Source: Actinomycetes bacterium (GTDB lineage: Bacteria > Actinomycetota > Actinomycetes > Streptosporangiales > Streptosporangiaceae). Taken from it: a stretch of DNA of 64,000 nt. The notes beneath the pieces are model-generated. The model made no database searches. It was not told the origin of the DNA and saw only the letters and a program-made list of their open reading frames with translations. The position numbers and the translations under genes were made by a program. The stretch spans positions 1 to 64,000 of the forward strand of contig JAJYTD010000002.1 in NCBI GenBank assembly GCA_021793235.1, in the 5' to 3' direction. Below are positions 23,804-32,778 of this stretch, piece by piece (within the stretch, counting starts at the first letter, position 1; every line of letters begins with the position of its first letter).

Positions 23804-24754
23804 CTACACCGTTTCGCTGGTTTCGGCGATCTGGCTGTCCAGCCTCTTGGCGAGGCCGATCACGATGTCCAGTTTCTCCGCGGGATCCATGTCGGGATCC
23901 CCTGAGTAGTGGAGGTAGACGAGGACGTTGCGCGTGTAGAAGTAGGCCGCGCTCCAGCCGGGCCCGTCCTCCTCCGACACGTATTCCCCCTCGACGTTGG
24001 TGAGGGAGTAGGCGTATCCGTCCTCGCCCGCGGACAGCTCGCGCAGTTCGACGTCGGCGGTCATGCCGTCGAGGACCTCGATGCCGTTTCCGGTGCTCTC
24101 TCCGTCCAGTCCCCGGTCGAGCCGCCTGCGGTTCCGGTCGAGCTGGCGCTGCAGCTCCGCGTACTCCTTGTCCTCCGTCTCCGCGGGGTACCGCTCCAGG
24201 CTGATGGAGAGGACGGAGTCACTGAATCCGTATCCGCTCTCGGTGCCATCGGGCGCCCCCCAGCAGCCGAGCATGTCCTCGATCTCGTCGTCGTAGTAGA
24301 CGTCCTCACTAGTGTGCTCCTGCCCGTCGATGGTGATGTCCTCCCCCTCGGGGATGTCCGCGATCACCTCGTCCGTCAGCAGCTCATCGCAGGTTCCCAG
24401 AGCGGAGTAGGCGGGGCCGGGACCGGACAGACTCCACACGAGCAGTCCGCTGACCACGAGGACGACCACCAGCCCGCCCGAGATTCCGCCGATGAGCCAC
24501 CCTTTGCGGCTCGGCGGCTGTCCCGGCATGGGCTGCATCGGCCCCCCGGGCGGTCCGGGGAAACCCGGGCCGCCGGGCCCCTGCGGGGGCATCTGTCCCC
24601 CGGGCGGGCCGGGGAACGCAGGGCCTCCCGGCCCCTGCGGGGGCGGTGCTCCTCCGGCGCCGTAGCCGGGCTGGGCGGCGGGGCCCTGCGGCCCGTACGG
24701 CCCCTGCGGCCCCTGCGGCCCGGGAAGCGGAGGGAAAGGGGGCTGACCGGTCAT
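23804..24754 (-). CDS. Pro/Gly-rich membrane-anchored extracytoplasmic protein
   Basis: A 316-residue protein; ATG 24754 follows GAGGAG eight bases upstream. Residues 1-83 are Pro/Gly/Gln-rich cytosolic repeats (PGPQGPQGPYGPQGP type). One membrane segment follows (WLIGGISGGLVVVLVVSGLL), then a mostly acidic outside domain of about 210 residues with two Cys (GTCDELL, MLGCWGAPDG) that may pair. This is the common actinobacterial layout of a Pro-rich N-tail with an extracellular sensor or lipoprotein-like domain. Function unknown. It is divergent from kdpD by about 200 bp. Confidence 0.75.
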   Translation of the reverse strand: MTGQPPFPPLPGPQGPQGPYGPQGPAAQPGYGAGGAPPPQGPGGPAFPGPPGGQMPPQGPGGPGFPGPPGGPMQPMPGQPPSRKGWLIGGISGGLVVVLVVSGLLVWSLSGPGPAYSALGTCDELLTDEVIADIPEGEDITIDGQEHTSEDVYYDDEIEDMLGCWGAPDGTESGYGFSDSVLSISLERYPAETEDKEYAELQRQLDRNRRRLDRGLDGESTGNGIEVLDGMTADVELRELSAGEDGYAYSLTNVEGEYVSEEDGPGWSAAYFYTRNVLVYLHYSGDPDMDPAEKLDIVIGLAKRLDSQIAETSETV

Positions 24755-24961
24755 GGTGAAGGACTCCTCAGGGGCAGGGGGATGTGGTTCAACGTGCGCA
24801 GGCGGCTTCGTCTGCCCACCCCATTTTGCCCCTTCGCGAATCCGCCCGGGATCCTGCCCGCATCCGCCCGCCCCCTCCCCTACGGGAGCGCTGCTGTCGG
24901 CGGCGCACATCCGCCTCTGGCGGCCGGGCCGAAAGTGGCCGGTGGCGCGCACAATAGAGGT

Positions 24962-27535
24962 GTGGGACATGGAAAGCTCCGCATTTATCTGGGCGCGGCC
25001 CCCGGAGTAGGCAAAACCTACGCTGCTCTGAGCGAGGCGCGGCGCCGCAGCGAACGCGGCACCGACATCGTCGTGGGATTCGCCGAGACACACGGTCGGC
25101 GCAGGACCGCCGAGCTGCTCAACGGTCTGGAAGTCCTCCCGTGCAGGACCGTCGACCACCACGGGAGCGCCGGCGCAGAGCTCGACCTCGACGCCCTCCT
25201 GGCCCGCGCTCCCCGGGTCGCGGTCGTCGACGAGCTCGCCCACACCAACCCCCCCGGCACCCGCAACGCCAAGCGCTGGCAGGACGTCGACGAACTGCTG
25301 GAGGCCGGCATCGACGTCATTTCCACGGTCAACATCCAGGACCTGGAGTCGCTCAACGACGTCGTCGAGCAGATCACGGGAGTACGGCAGCATGAGACGA
25401 TCCCCGACGAGGTCGTCCGCCGGGCCGACCAGATCGAACTGTGCGACATGTCACCGCACTCACTGCGGCGGCGCATGTCACACGGGAACATCTACCCGGT
25501 GGAGAAGATCGACGCCGCCCTTTCCAACTACTTCCGTGAAGGCAACCTCACCGCACTGCGCGAACTCGCGTTGCTGTGGGTGGCCGACCGTGTCGATGAA
25601 GGGCTCGCCCGCTACCGCGGCGAACACCAGATCCGGCAGACATGGGAGGCCCGGGAGCGTGTGGTGGTGGCGCTGACCGGCGGCCCCGAGGATGAAACGC
25701 TACTGCGCCGCGCCGCCCGCGTGGCAGCGCGTTCGCGTGGCGGACGGCCCCAGCCCAGCCACCTCATCGCCGTGCACGTCGTCTCGAACAACGCAATGAC
25801 ACAGGCGCTGCCCGATGTGACCGCCCGGCAGCGGCAACTGCTGGCCGAGCTCGGAGGCACCTACCACCAGGTGGTCGGGGACGACATACCGACAGCGCTG
25901 CTGGAGTTCGCGCGCGGTGTCAACGCCACACAGATCGTTCTGGGCTCATCGCGGCGGCGCCATTGGCAGTACATCTTCGGGCCCGGTGTCGGGTCCACCG
26001 TCGCCCGGGAGTCCGGGGACATCGATGTCCACATCGTCACCCACGAGGAAGCCGGGCGCGGCCGCAGGCTGCTGCCGCCGTTGGCCGGGGGGCTGGGCCG
26101 GGCTCGGCGGGTGTGGGGGTGGACCGTCGGGATCTTCGGCCCGGTGCTGATCGCGGGTCTGCTGCAGTTGCCGGCGATGAAGACGCTCGGGTTGACGACC
26201 GACATGCTGGTGTTCCTCACCGCCACGGTCATCGCAGCCATGATCGGTGGATTGTGGCCGGCGCTCGCCTCCGCGGTGTGGGGCAGTCTCTTGCTCAACG
26301 TCCTGTTCACCCCGCCGCCGTACCGGCTGACGATCGGCCATATCGACAACGCCATCGCGCTGATGGTGTTCATCCTGGTGGGCCTGCTCGTCGCGTTCGT
26401 CGTCGATCTGGCCAAGCGTCGCTCCCTGCAGGCGGCGCGGGCCCGTGCCGAGGCCAGCACGCTGAGCCTGCTAGCCGGCAGCGTACTCGACGGTCAGGAA
26501 CCGCTTCCGGCGCTGCTGCGGCGCATACGGGAGACGTTCGACCAGCGCTCGGTGGCGCTGCTGGCCCAGGGCGACAGCGGCCGCTGGGTGCGCCTCGATT
26601 GTGTCGGCAGCAGACCGTGCAACTCCCCGGAGGAGGCCGACGCCCTGGTCTCGGTGAGCGACTCCCTGGCGCTGGCGCTGCGCGGCCACGTGCTGCCCGC
26701 TGCCGACCGTCGGATCCTCGGCGCATTCGCCACGCACATCGGGATCGCCCTGGAGCAGCAGCGGCTGAGCAGGGACGCGGCCGAAGCCAAGCGCCAGGCC
26801 GCAGGCAACAAGATCCGCACGGCACTGCTCGCCGCCGTCTCACACGACCTGCGCACTCCGCTGACCTCGATCAAGGCGAGCGTGTCGAGTCTGCGTTCGG
26901 TCGACATCGAACTGGACGCGGCCGACCGCGCGGAGCTGCTGGAGAATATCGAGGTCTCCACCGACCGGCTGAACGTTCTCGTGGGCAATCTGCTCGACAT
27001 GAGTCGGCTGCAGACCGACACGGTGAGCCCCAAGATCCGCGCCATGGGCCTGGAAGAGGTGGTCCCGGCCGCTCTCATCGGCATCCCACCGCAGACCGTT
27101 TCGGTGGACGTGCCCGACGACCTGCCGCGTGTGCGCGTCGACCCGGGGCTGCTGGAGCGGGCCGTGGCCAATGTCGTACAGAACGCGGCCCGGCACAACC
27201 CCGTTGGGAAGCCCCCCGTCCGGGTGGCCGCCAGCGCCCTGGGCGAGACGGTGGAACTACGGGTGGCAGACCATGGGCCGGGGGTGCCCGACGAGTTCAA
27301 GGAGCGCATCTTCGAGGCGTTCCAGCGGATCGGCGACGCCCCCAGAGGCACCGGGATCGGGCTGGGTCTGGCTGTTGCGCGCGGATTCACCGAGGCTATG
27401 GAAGCCGCCCTGGTCGCGGAGGACACCCCCGGTGGGGGGCTGACCATGGTGTTCACCCTGCGCAGCGCCCCGGCCTCGGACACGGGCCGACCAGCGCTGC
27501 CAGGAGCCGAACCAACAGAAACCGAGGATGGATGA
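24962..27535 (+). CDS. kdpD: Sensor histidine kinase KdpD
   Basis: An 857-residue sensor of K+ or turgor. I start at GTG 24962, directly before HGKLRIYLGAAPGVGKTYA, the KdpD N-terminal nucleotide site. A Usp-like domain lies at about 240-365, the membrane region at about 385-490 (four segments), a GAF-like stretch, then HisKA with phospho-acceptor His628 (AAVSHDLRTPL) and the HATPase with NAARHNP and GTGIGLGLAV. Full length for the family. It overlaps kdpE by one base. No kdpF, A, B or C gene lies within the window on either side, so this pair may be an orphan regulating other genes. Confidence 0.93.
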   Translation: MGHGKLRIYLGAAPGVGKTYAALSEARRRSERGTDIVVGFAETHGRRRTAELLNGLEVLPCRTVDHHGSAGAELDLDALLARAPRVAVVDELAHTNPPGTRNAKRWQDVDELLEAGIDVISTVNIQDLESLNDVVEQITGVRQHETIPDEVVRRADQIELCDMSPHSLRRRMSHGNIYPVEKIDAALSNYFREGNLTALRELALLWVADRVDEGLARYRGEHQIRQTWEARERVVVALTGGPEDETLLRRAARVAARSRGGRPQPSHLIAVHVVSNNAMTQALPDVTARQRQLLAELGGTYHQVVGDDIPTALLEFARGVNATQIVLGSSRRRHWQYIFGPGVGSTVARESGDIDVHIVTHEEAGRGRRLLPPLAGGLGRARRVWGWTVGIFGPVLIAGLLQLPAMKTLGLTTDMLVFLTATVIAAMIGGLWPALASAVWGSLLLNVLFTPPPYRLTIGHIDNAIALMVFILVGLLVAFVVDLAKRRSLQAARARAEASTLSLLAGSVLDGQEPLPALLRRIRETFDQRSVALLAQGDSGRWVRLDCVGSRPCNSPEEADALVSVSDSLALALRGHVLPAADRRILGAFATHIGIALEQQRLSRDAAEAKRQAAGNKIRTALLAAVSHDLRTPLTSIKASVSSLRSVDIELDAADRAELLENIEVSTDRLNVLVGNLLDMSRLQTDTVSPKIRAMGLEEVVPAALIGIPPQTVSVDVPDDLPRVRVDPGLLERAVANVVQNAARHNPVGKPPVRVAASALGETVELRVADHGPGVPDEFKERIFEAFQRIGDAPRGTGIGLGLAVARGFTEAMEAALVAEDTPGGGLTMVFTLRSAPASDTGRPALPGAEPTETEDG

Positions 27536-28212
27536 TGCGGATCCTGGTGGTCGACGACGATGCGCAGATCCTGCGGGCCATGCGCATCAACCTGCGGGCA
27601 CGGGGTTATGAGGTGGACACCGCCTTCGACGGCACCACGGCTCTGCGGGCGGCGGCCCAGAACCAGCCCGATGTCGTGCTGCTCGACCTCGGGCTGCCCG
27701 ACATGGAGGGCGGCGAGGTGATCGAAGGGCTGCGGGGGTGGACGTCGGTTCCGATCATCGTGCTGTCGGCCCGGCACTCGGCGAGCGAGAAGGTCCGGTC
27801 GCTGGACGCCGGCGCCGACGACTACGTCACCAAACCGTTCGGGATGGACGAGCTGCTGGCGCGGATCCGCGCCGCCCAGCGCCGTTCGGTGCACGTCGAG
27901 GAGGCGCCGGTGGTGGCGACCGCGACGTTCGTCGTCGATCTCGGCGCCAAGCGGGTGACCCGGGAAGGCCGCGAGATCCGGCTCACCCCGACCGAGTGGC
28001 ACATCCTGGAGGTGCTGGTCCGCAACGCAGGGCGGTTGGTCAGCCAGCGCCAACTGCTGCATGAGGTGTGGGGTCCGGCCTACCAGAGCGAGACCAACTA
28101 CCTGCGTGTCTACATGGCACAGCTGCGCCGCAAACTGGAGTCCGACCCCGCCCGCCCCGTCCACCTCATCACTGAGGCCGGCATGGGCTACCGCTTCGAC
28201 CCGCACACGTGA
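27535..28212 (+). CDS. kdpE: Response regulator KdpE
   Basis: A 225-residue OmpR-type regulator. The receiver has VVDDDAQ, phospho-acceptor Asp51 (LLDLGLPD) and YVTKPFGMDELL. The winged-helix output ends EAGMGYRFDPHT. ATG 27535 has GAGGA six bases upstream; an in-frame ATG at 27532 is also possible and gives an overlap with kdpD. It is translationally coupled to kdpD and would receive phosphate from its His628. The usual target, the kdpFABC promoter, is not in the window. Confidence 0.93.
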   Translation: MRILVVDDDAQILRAMRINLRARGYEVDTAFDGTTALRAAAQNQPDVVLLDLGLPDMEGGEVIEGLRGWTSVPIIVLSARHSASEKVRSLDAGADDYVTKPFGMDELLARIRAAQRRSVHVEEAPVVATATFVVDLGAKRVTREGREIRLTPTEWHILEVLVRNAGRLVSQRQLLHEVWGPAYQSETNYLRVYMAQLRRKLESDPARPVHLITEAGMGYRFDPHT

Positions 28213-28380
28213 GGGCAGAGCCCCTGGCGGGGCTTCTGGCGCGGGGCCCTGCCGGAGCACCACGGGTGCCGAAAGAGCACGGTCGGTGCGCGGTCGCAGC
28301 GGCAATGCCACGTGGAGCTGAGGGGCACGGGCAGAGGAGCTTTCCGCCGAAATGGCAACGGCGGCGCCCCGCGCCCGGGG

Positions 28381-29301
28381 TCAGCAGGCGGACAGTTCCA
28401 TGAGCAGCCGGAAGTGGTCGGTGTCGACGCGGCCGCGATTGGCGTTCGCGACAGCGAAGATCGGCGCGCTGGCCCGGCACCATTCGAGGAGCCGATCGCG
28501 CGGAACGCCGATGACGGAGGCCAGGGTGTCGGCGCGGCGCTCGACCTCTTCTTTACTGGTCACCTTCCACAGCACCCAGTCGATGGCGTCCGCGGCGGCG
28601 TCGCCGACACATGCCCGCGGGTCGACGGCGACCAAGCCCCGCTCCGGGCCGCCGTCGATGACATTGCCCGGATGCAGGTCGCCGTGGAGGGGGACGAGGT
28701 TGTCCTCGCCCTGGGCGAGGGCCCGCGCGCGAGCGTGGCCGTGGTGCAGCAGCGCCGCCGGGACGTGATCGGCCGCGGCCCCGTCCTGGCGCTGCCGCTC
28801 CCACATGTCGAAGATGAAGTTCATCCGGCTGACGAGCGGATGGAGCTCGCCGAGTTCGTCGCAGGGAACGTCGACGGCGTGCAGGTCGGCGATGAGTGAT
28901 CCGATGTCCTCCATCGGAGGGACCTCACCGATGAGGGCGACCGTACGGCCGTCGCCGATGGCCTCCAAAAGGACCGCGCCGCGCTCGGCGTCGACCTCCC
29001 ACACGGCCGGCACCCGTCCGCTGCTCTCCCAGACCCGCAGGATGCGGGCTTCGGAGGTGCCCAGTCCTGGATCGGGCGAAATCTTGAGAATCCCCGCTTC
29101 GCCGTCTGCCCTGCGGCAGTGCAGCACCACCGACGTCTGCCCGTGTGGAGCAGGCCCCTCGATGGAAAGCTTCCACTCCGAGGCGAGGTCGTCCACGAGG
29201 GCGGGCAGCCCAGTCAGCCAGTCGATCACGCCACTACCGAACCTGCGGATCAGGCGCTTTCGCTGCCTGTCATCGACCAACTGCATTGTGGCGTCACTCA
29301 T
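28381..29301 (-). CDS. Aminoglycoside phosphotransferase-family kinase (streptomycin-6-kinase-like)
   Basis: A 306-residue kinase-fold protein. The catalytic loop is VPLHGDLHPGNVI, and the metal-binding segment is VAVDPRACVGDAAADAID. The N-terminal lobe has TSVVLHCRRADGEAGILKIS. Proportions fit the APH/StrB-like (streptomycin or hydroxyurea phosphotransferase) branch rather than HipA or Fructosamine kinase. Actinomycetes carry many such genes, and resistance is not implied without a test. It converges with kdpE. A second antibiotic-modification-like gene, a nucleotidyltransferase, is at 31187. Confidence 0.82.
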   Translation of the reverse strand: MSDATMQLVDDRQRKRLIRRFGSGVIDWLTGLPALVDDLASEWKLSIEGPAPHGQTSVVLHCRRADGEAGILKISPDPGLGTSEARILRVWESSGRVPAVWEVDAERGAVLLEAIGDGRTVALIGEVPPMEDIGSLIADLHAVDVPCDELGELHPLVSRMNFIFDMWERQRQDGAAADHVPAALLHHGHARARALAQGEDNLVPLHGDLHPGNVIDGGPERGLVAVDPRACVGDAAADAIDWVLWKVTSKEEVERRADTLASVIGVPRDRLLEWCRASAPIFAVANANRGRVDTDHFRLLMELSAC

Positions 29302-29566
29302 GCCCCTACCTTAGAAAATCAGCACGGCCTGCGGCCTGGTGCTCTCGTTGTCACCTATCAGCATCGCGATGACCCATCGATTCGGCATTCGCGTGCAAAG
29401 GCATCGCTGTGGACCTACCCACTTGACGCCGGTTTCTATACCTTCCCGGGCAGGATCGTGGCGGTGCGTCCGCAGCGGCCCGCGGCCCATGGCCGTTTTC
29501 CCATGCGCGGGCCCCGGCCCCTCAGACCGGGGCGCTCTTCCGCGTGCAGCCGTGCCGCCATCGCGG

Positions 29567-30247
29567 TCAGGCCGCCAACCGGGCCTTGGCCGCGCGGTGC
29601 TGGGCGAGCAGGGTGTCGACCACGATGTCCGAAGGCCACAGTGGGGCGGTCAGGGATCTGCCCCCGAGGTCGCGCAGGCGTTCGTAATCGGCCCCATCGA
29701 CCAGGCGCCAAGCGGCGATCGATATCCGGCGCAGCCCATTGCGGCGGAGTCGCTCCATGGCATCCGCGACCGTCGGCGCCCACGTGCTGAGGTAACCGAC
29801 CTGCACAGGGGACTGCAGCCGGCGGCTGAGCATACGCGCCACATCGGTCACCACCTGGCGCTCCTCCTGGTCCGTGCTGCCGTCGGCGGCGAGCACGACG
29901 CCGTCTCCGCGGACCCAGCCCTCATCCTGCAACCGACCGGCCAGGTCTGTGACGATCGACGGCACCGCGCCCAACGGAGCGGTCGGGCAGGCATCGGTAC
30001 GCATGTCCAGGTTCAGTCCGGCGAACAGTCGGGCGCTGGCGAGGTCACCTCCGGCGACGAACGCGGGGACCACCACCATCGGCCCCTCTACTTCACCCAT
30101 GGCGGCCTTCACCTCGGCTCCGGACCCGAAGGCCGGAACCACGGGTGCCTCGCCGCGGTCGGCGACCGCATCGGCGAGTCCGCGCAGGGCCTCTCGCCGA
30201 TGCGTGTCCTGTGAATCGTCTGCTACCAGCACCATCGTCGGGACCAT
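29567..30247 (-). CDS. CbiX-like sirohydrochlorin chelatase-family protein
   Basis: A 226-residue protein with ATG 30247 five bases after AAGGAGG. It has two alpha/beta chelatase-like halves (PMVVVPAFVAGG in the first, ISIAAWRLVDGADY in the second), like actinobacterial CbiX/SirB proteins that insert Co or Fe into sirohydrochlorin. The usual HG(S/T) metal-site histidines of classic CbiX are not obvious: the N-terminus reads LVADDSQDTHRREAL, and VLAADGST occupies the second half. Chelatase activity is therefore doubtful, and a related binding role is possible. There is no tetrapyrrole gene next to it. Confidence 0.65.
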   Translation of the reverse strand: MVPTMVLVADDSQDTHRREALRGLADAVADRGEAPVVPAFGSGAEVKAAMGEVEGPMVVVPAFVAGGDLASARLFAGLNLDMRTDACPTAPLGAVPSIVTDLAGRLQDEGWVRGDGVVLAADGSTDQEERQVVTDVARMLSRRLQSPVQVGYLSTWAPTVADAMERLRRNGLRRISIAAWRLVDGADYERLRDLGGRSLTAPLWPSDIVVDTLLAQHRAAKARLAA

Positions 30248-31186
30248 ATCCGCCTCCTTGTATTCACGCCGGATGTAATGATGAGTGTAGAAACCGGCGG
30301 TTTCACCCGAATGACCTCGTGTTAAGCACGCGATGACAGGTCATGGTCATCTGGCCATCGCCGCACCAAAGAACAGCAAAGATCAGCGATAGGAACGGAT
30401 TTCACGTATGCCCAGAGGGGGGTCGGCACATCTCGCTCCCCGAAAGACCAGGCATCACACCCATATGGAACCACGGTTGTACCGATTTGGTCGGTTTTCC
30501 ACGGAGAACCACTGTTACGGCTACCACTTCCTTCTCGGGTGCCCGTGGATCGCGACGGAGGTTCGGGGATCCGGCCCAGTCGAGACCAATTCCCGACTTC
30601 TCTGCAGAGGACCACGGGCGGGGAATTAATCAGCGTACTTCGGGGGCTCGACTACCACACGAATACCCAGATTTTCCAAGACGATAACCCGAACAGAAAT
30701 CATCCACAATACGAAATTGCAAGCGATCTCGCATATGCAAATGCATTCCCCATGGACCGACCACCGCGCTGCGGGGCCCTCGCCCCGCCCGCGTCTGCTT
30801 CCTTCGTATGGTCGCCGCACCGTCCGCATACCCCTGTCCGCAGCGACGCACAGCAATCATCGGCCTTTCCAATACCACACACAATTGGCCCCAGTCAAGG
30901 GAGTCGCCACCCCGATATGCACCCTCCTCTGCACCTCTGCGACATGGGGGGATAGGGCGCCGATCCGGCGTCATCACTTGCAGTCGGCGATAATGCAGCT
31001 CAGACTGAAGTGGAAGGGAAGGGGAAACCTCTCCCCGAACGATGACCGAACGATGCCGGGCGCGCGCCCGCTCCGGGCGAAGAGCCTCTGGAGCATCCCA
31101 GCGCCCACGAACGTCCCACCGCCCGGCCGGACCGCGCCACCGCTCGACACGGTGCGTGCCCCCGGACGATCCTGACGGGAGACCGC
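30248..31186. other. 939-bp gene-free interval, relatively AT-rich
   Basis: This is the longest gene-free stretch in the window. Short frames exist on both strands but none has a ribosome site with coding-like composition. Stretches around 30640-30760 are much richer in A and T than the flanks. No tRNA, CRISPR or strong inverted repeat was seen. It separates the APH-like and CbiX-like genes from the nucleotidyltransferase. Confidence 0.6.
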
Positions 31187-31996
31187 ATGGTGATCCACCC
31201 ACGGGTGCAGGCCCTCGCCGAAACGTTCCTGCACAACGTGGACGGCGAAGCACCAGGCATGGTCCAAGGGCTGTACCTGACCGGTTCGGTCGCTCTCCAC
31301 GACTTCCGTCTGCACGCCAGCGACGTCGACTTCGTCGTGGTCCTCGCCCACCGTCCCACCAAGTCCGACAATGATGCCCTGCGCCGAGCGCACGCACGCA
31401 CCCGTGCACACACGCCCCGCCCACAGTTCAACGGCATCCATGTCACCTGGGACGACCTCGGCGAGGACCCCGCTTCCTGCGGACCGGTCCCCTCAGTACT
31501 GGGCGGTCGGTTCAAGGCCAAGGCCGCTGCCGACGTCAACCCGGTCACCTGGCATGTACTGGCCGAACGCGGCGTCACCATCCGCGGCCCGCTTCCGGTC
31601 GAACTGGACGTATGGGACGAACCCGAGAGCCTGCGCGCCTGGTCCCTGGGCAACCTCGACGAACATTGGCGCCGCTGGCGGGCCAAGGCGGGGCGCCTGG
31701 TGACACCGCGCGGCCTCGCGGCCCTGGGCTCGTTGGCGCCGTCGTGGAGCGTGCTCAGTGTCAGCCGCCTGCACTTCACTCTGCGCACCTGCGAGATCAC
31801 CTCGAAATCGGGCGCCGGCGCATACGCGCTGCACGCTTTTCCCGAAAAGTGGCACCGGATCGTCAACGAGTGCCTGCGGGTGCGGCGCGGCAGCACACTG
31901 CCGTCGCTGTACGAGAGTGCGCTCGCACGCCGCCGCGCCGCCCTGGACTACATCGAGATGGTGCTCGACGACGCGCTCAGCCCGAGCCTGGCCTGA
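31187..31996 (+). CDS. Nucleotidyltransferase-fold protein with an AadA-type C-terminal domain
   Basis: A 269-residue protein from ATG 31187 with GGGAGA upstream. The N-terminal minimal nucleotidyltransferase motif is YLTGSVALHDFRLHASDVDF, where G-S plus D-x-D supply nucleotide and metal binding. The C-terminal part is helical (DUF4111-like) as in AadA/Ant(9) adenylyltransferases. Many environmental homologues have no proven aminoglycoside activity, so resistance is only possible. It is the second such gene in this area, after the APH-like gene at 28381. No operon partner is evident: def follows 60 bp later with its own start. Confidence 0.8.
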   Translation: MVIHPRVQALAETFLHNVDGEAPGMVQGLYLTGSVALHDFRLHASDVDFVVVLAHRPTKSDNDALRRAHARTRAHTPRPQFNGIHVTWDDLGEDPASCGPVPSVLGGRFKAKAAADVNPVTWHVLAERGVTIRGPLPVELDVWDEPESLRAWSLGNLDEHWRRWRAKAGRLVTPRGLAALGSLAPSWSVLSVSRLHFTLRTCEITSKSGAGAYALHAFPEKWHRIVNECLRVRRGSTLPSLYESALARRRAALDYIEMVLDDALSPSLA

Positions 31997-32056
31997 ATCC
32001 CGCCGGGAGGAGCGTTTTCACGAGCGCGGTCCGGTGCACGGCTAATCTTTGGAGTC

Positions 32057-32611
32057 ATGAGCAAGCGCCCTATCGTCCGTTTCGGCGATCCCGTCCTCGT
32101 GACACCCACGGCCCCTATCACGACCTTCGACCACCACACCGAAGCGCTGGTGCGCGACCTGCTGGACACCGTCGACGAACCCGGCCACGCCGGAGTGGCC
32201 GCTACACAGATCGGCGTCGGACTGCGCGCCTTCAGCTACAACGTCGAAGGACGGATCGGCTATGTGATCAACCCCGAGATCACCGAACTGTCCGAGGAGA
32301 CCCAGGAAGGCGAGGAGGGCTGCCTGTCGGTGCCCGACCTCTGGTATCCCACAAGGCGGGCCCTGCGCGCGGTCGTCACCGGTGTCGACCTCCGCAACGA
32401 GCCGATCACGGTAAGCGGCGAAGGATTGCTGGCCCGATGCCTGCAGCATGAGACCGACCACCTGGACGGTATGGTCTACCTCGACCGGCTCGACCGCGAG
32501 ACCCGGCGTGAAGCGATGCGCGCGGTCCGGCGATCGGCCTGGTTTCTGCAGCAGGACCCGGCCCCGACCAGCATGCCGAAGCTGCCAAGCGGCTTTGGCG
32601 GAATGTCATGA
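32057..32611 (+). CDS. def: Peptide deformylase
   Basis: A 184-residue Fe/Zn enzyme that removes the formyl group from nascent protein N-termini. All three motifs are visible: HAGVAATQIG (motif I, with a slight departure from GxGxAAxQ), EEGCLSVP (motif II, metal Cys) and QHETDHLDG (motif III, two metal His and catalytic Glu). A C-terminal basic tail is present. Actinomycetes usually carry several deformylases, so this may be an accessory copy rather than the main one. Confidence 0.95.
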   Translation: MSKRPIVRFGDPVLVTPTAPITTFDHHTEALVRDLLDTVDEPGHAGVAATQIGVGLRAFSYNVEGRIGYVINPEITELSEETQEGEEGCLSVPDLWYPTRRALRAVVTGVDLRNEPITVSGEGLLARCLQHETDHLDGMVYLDRLDRETRREAMRAVRRSAWFLQQDPAPTSMPKLPSGFGGMS

Positions 32612-32778
32612 TTTAGCCTGGTCTCGCGTTAAATCTCGCACGACCGCTAGGCAGGTAACAAGCCGATCTCGTATCGTCTGCTCCAGCATCGCGTGGACCA
32701 CGGGAACCATCCGCCCCTCCCCGCTCCCTCCAGGCGAGGCCCGACAGGCCCACCACCACCCGACCTCAGGTGACTCGA

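Noticed and set aside
24520-24735. Tandem-looking GC-rich repeat
   Set aside because: It is the coding sequence of the Pro/Gly-rich N-terminal region of the membrane-anchored protein, not a DNA repeat element.
28381-31996. Calling the APH-like and nucleotidyltransferase-like genes aminoglycoside resistance genes
   Set aside because: Motifs show the fold and likely chemistry only; environmental homologues often lack resistance activity.
32612-32778. Possible c-di-AMP (ydaO-type) riboswitch before the secreted coiled-coil gene
   Set aside because: Such genes often have one, but I could not find the conserved paired elements in this 167-bp leader.
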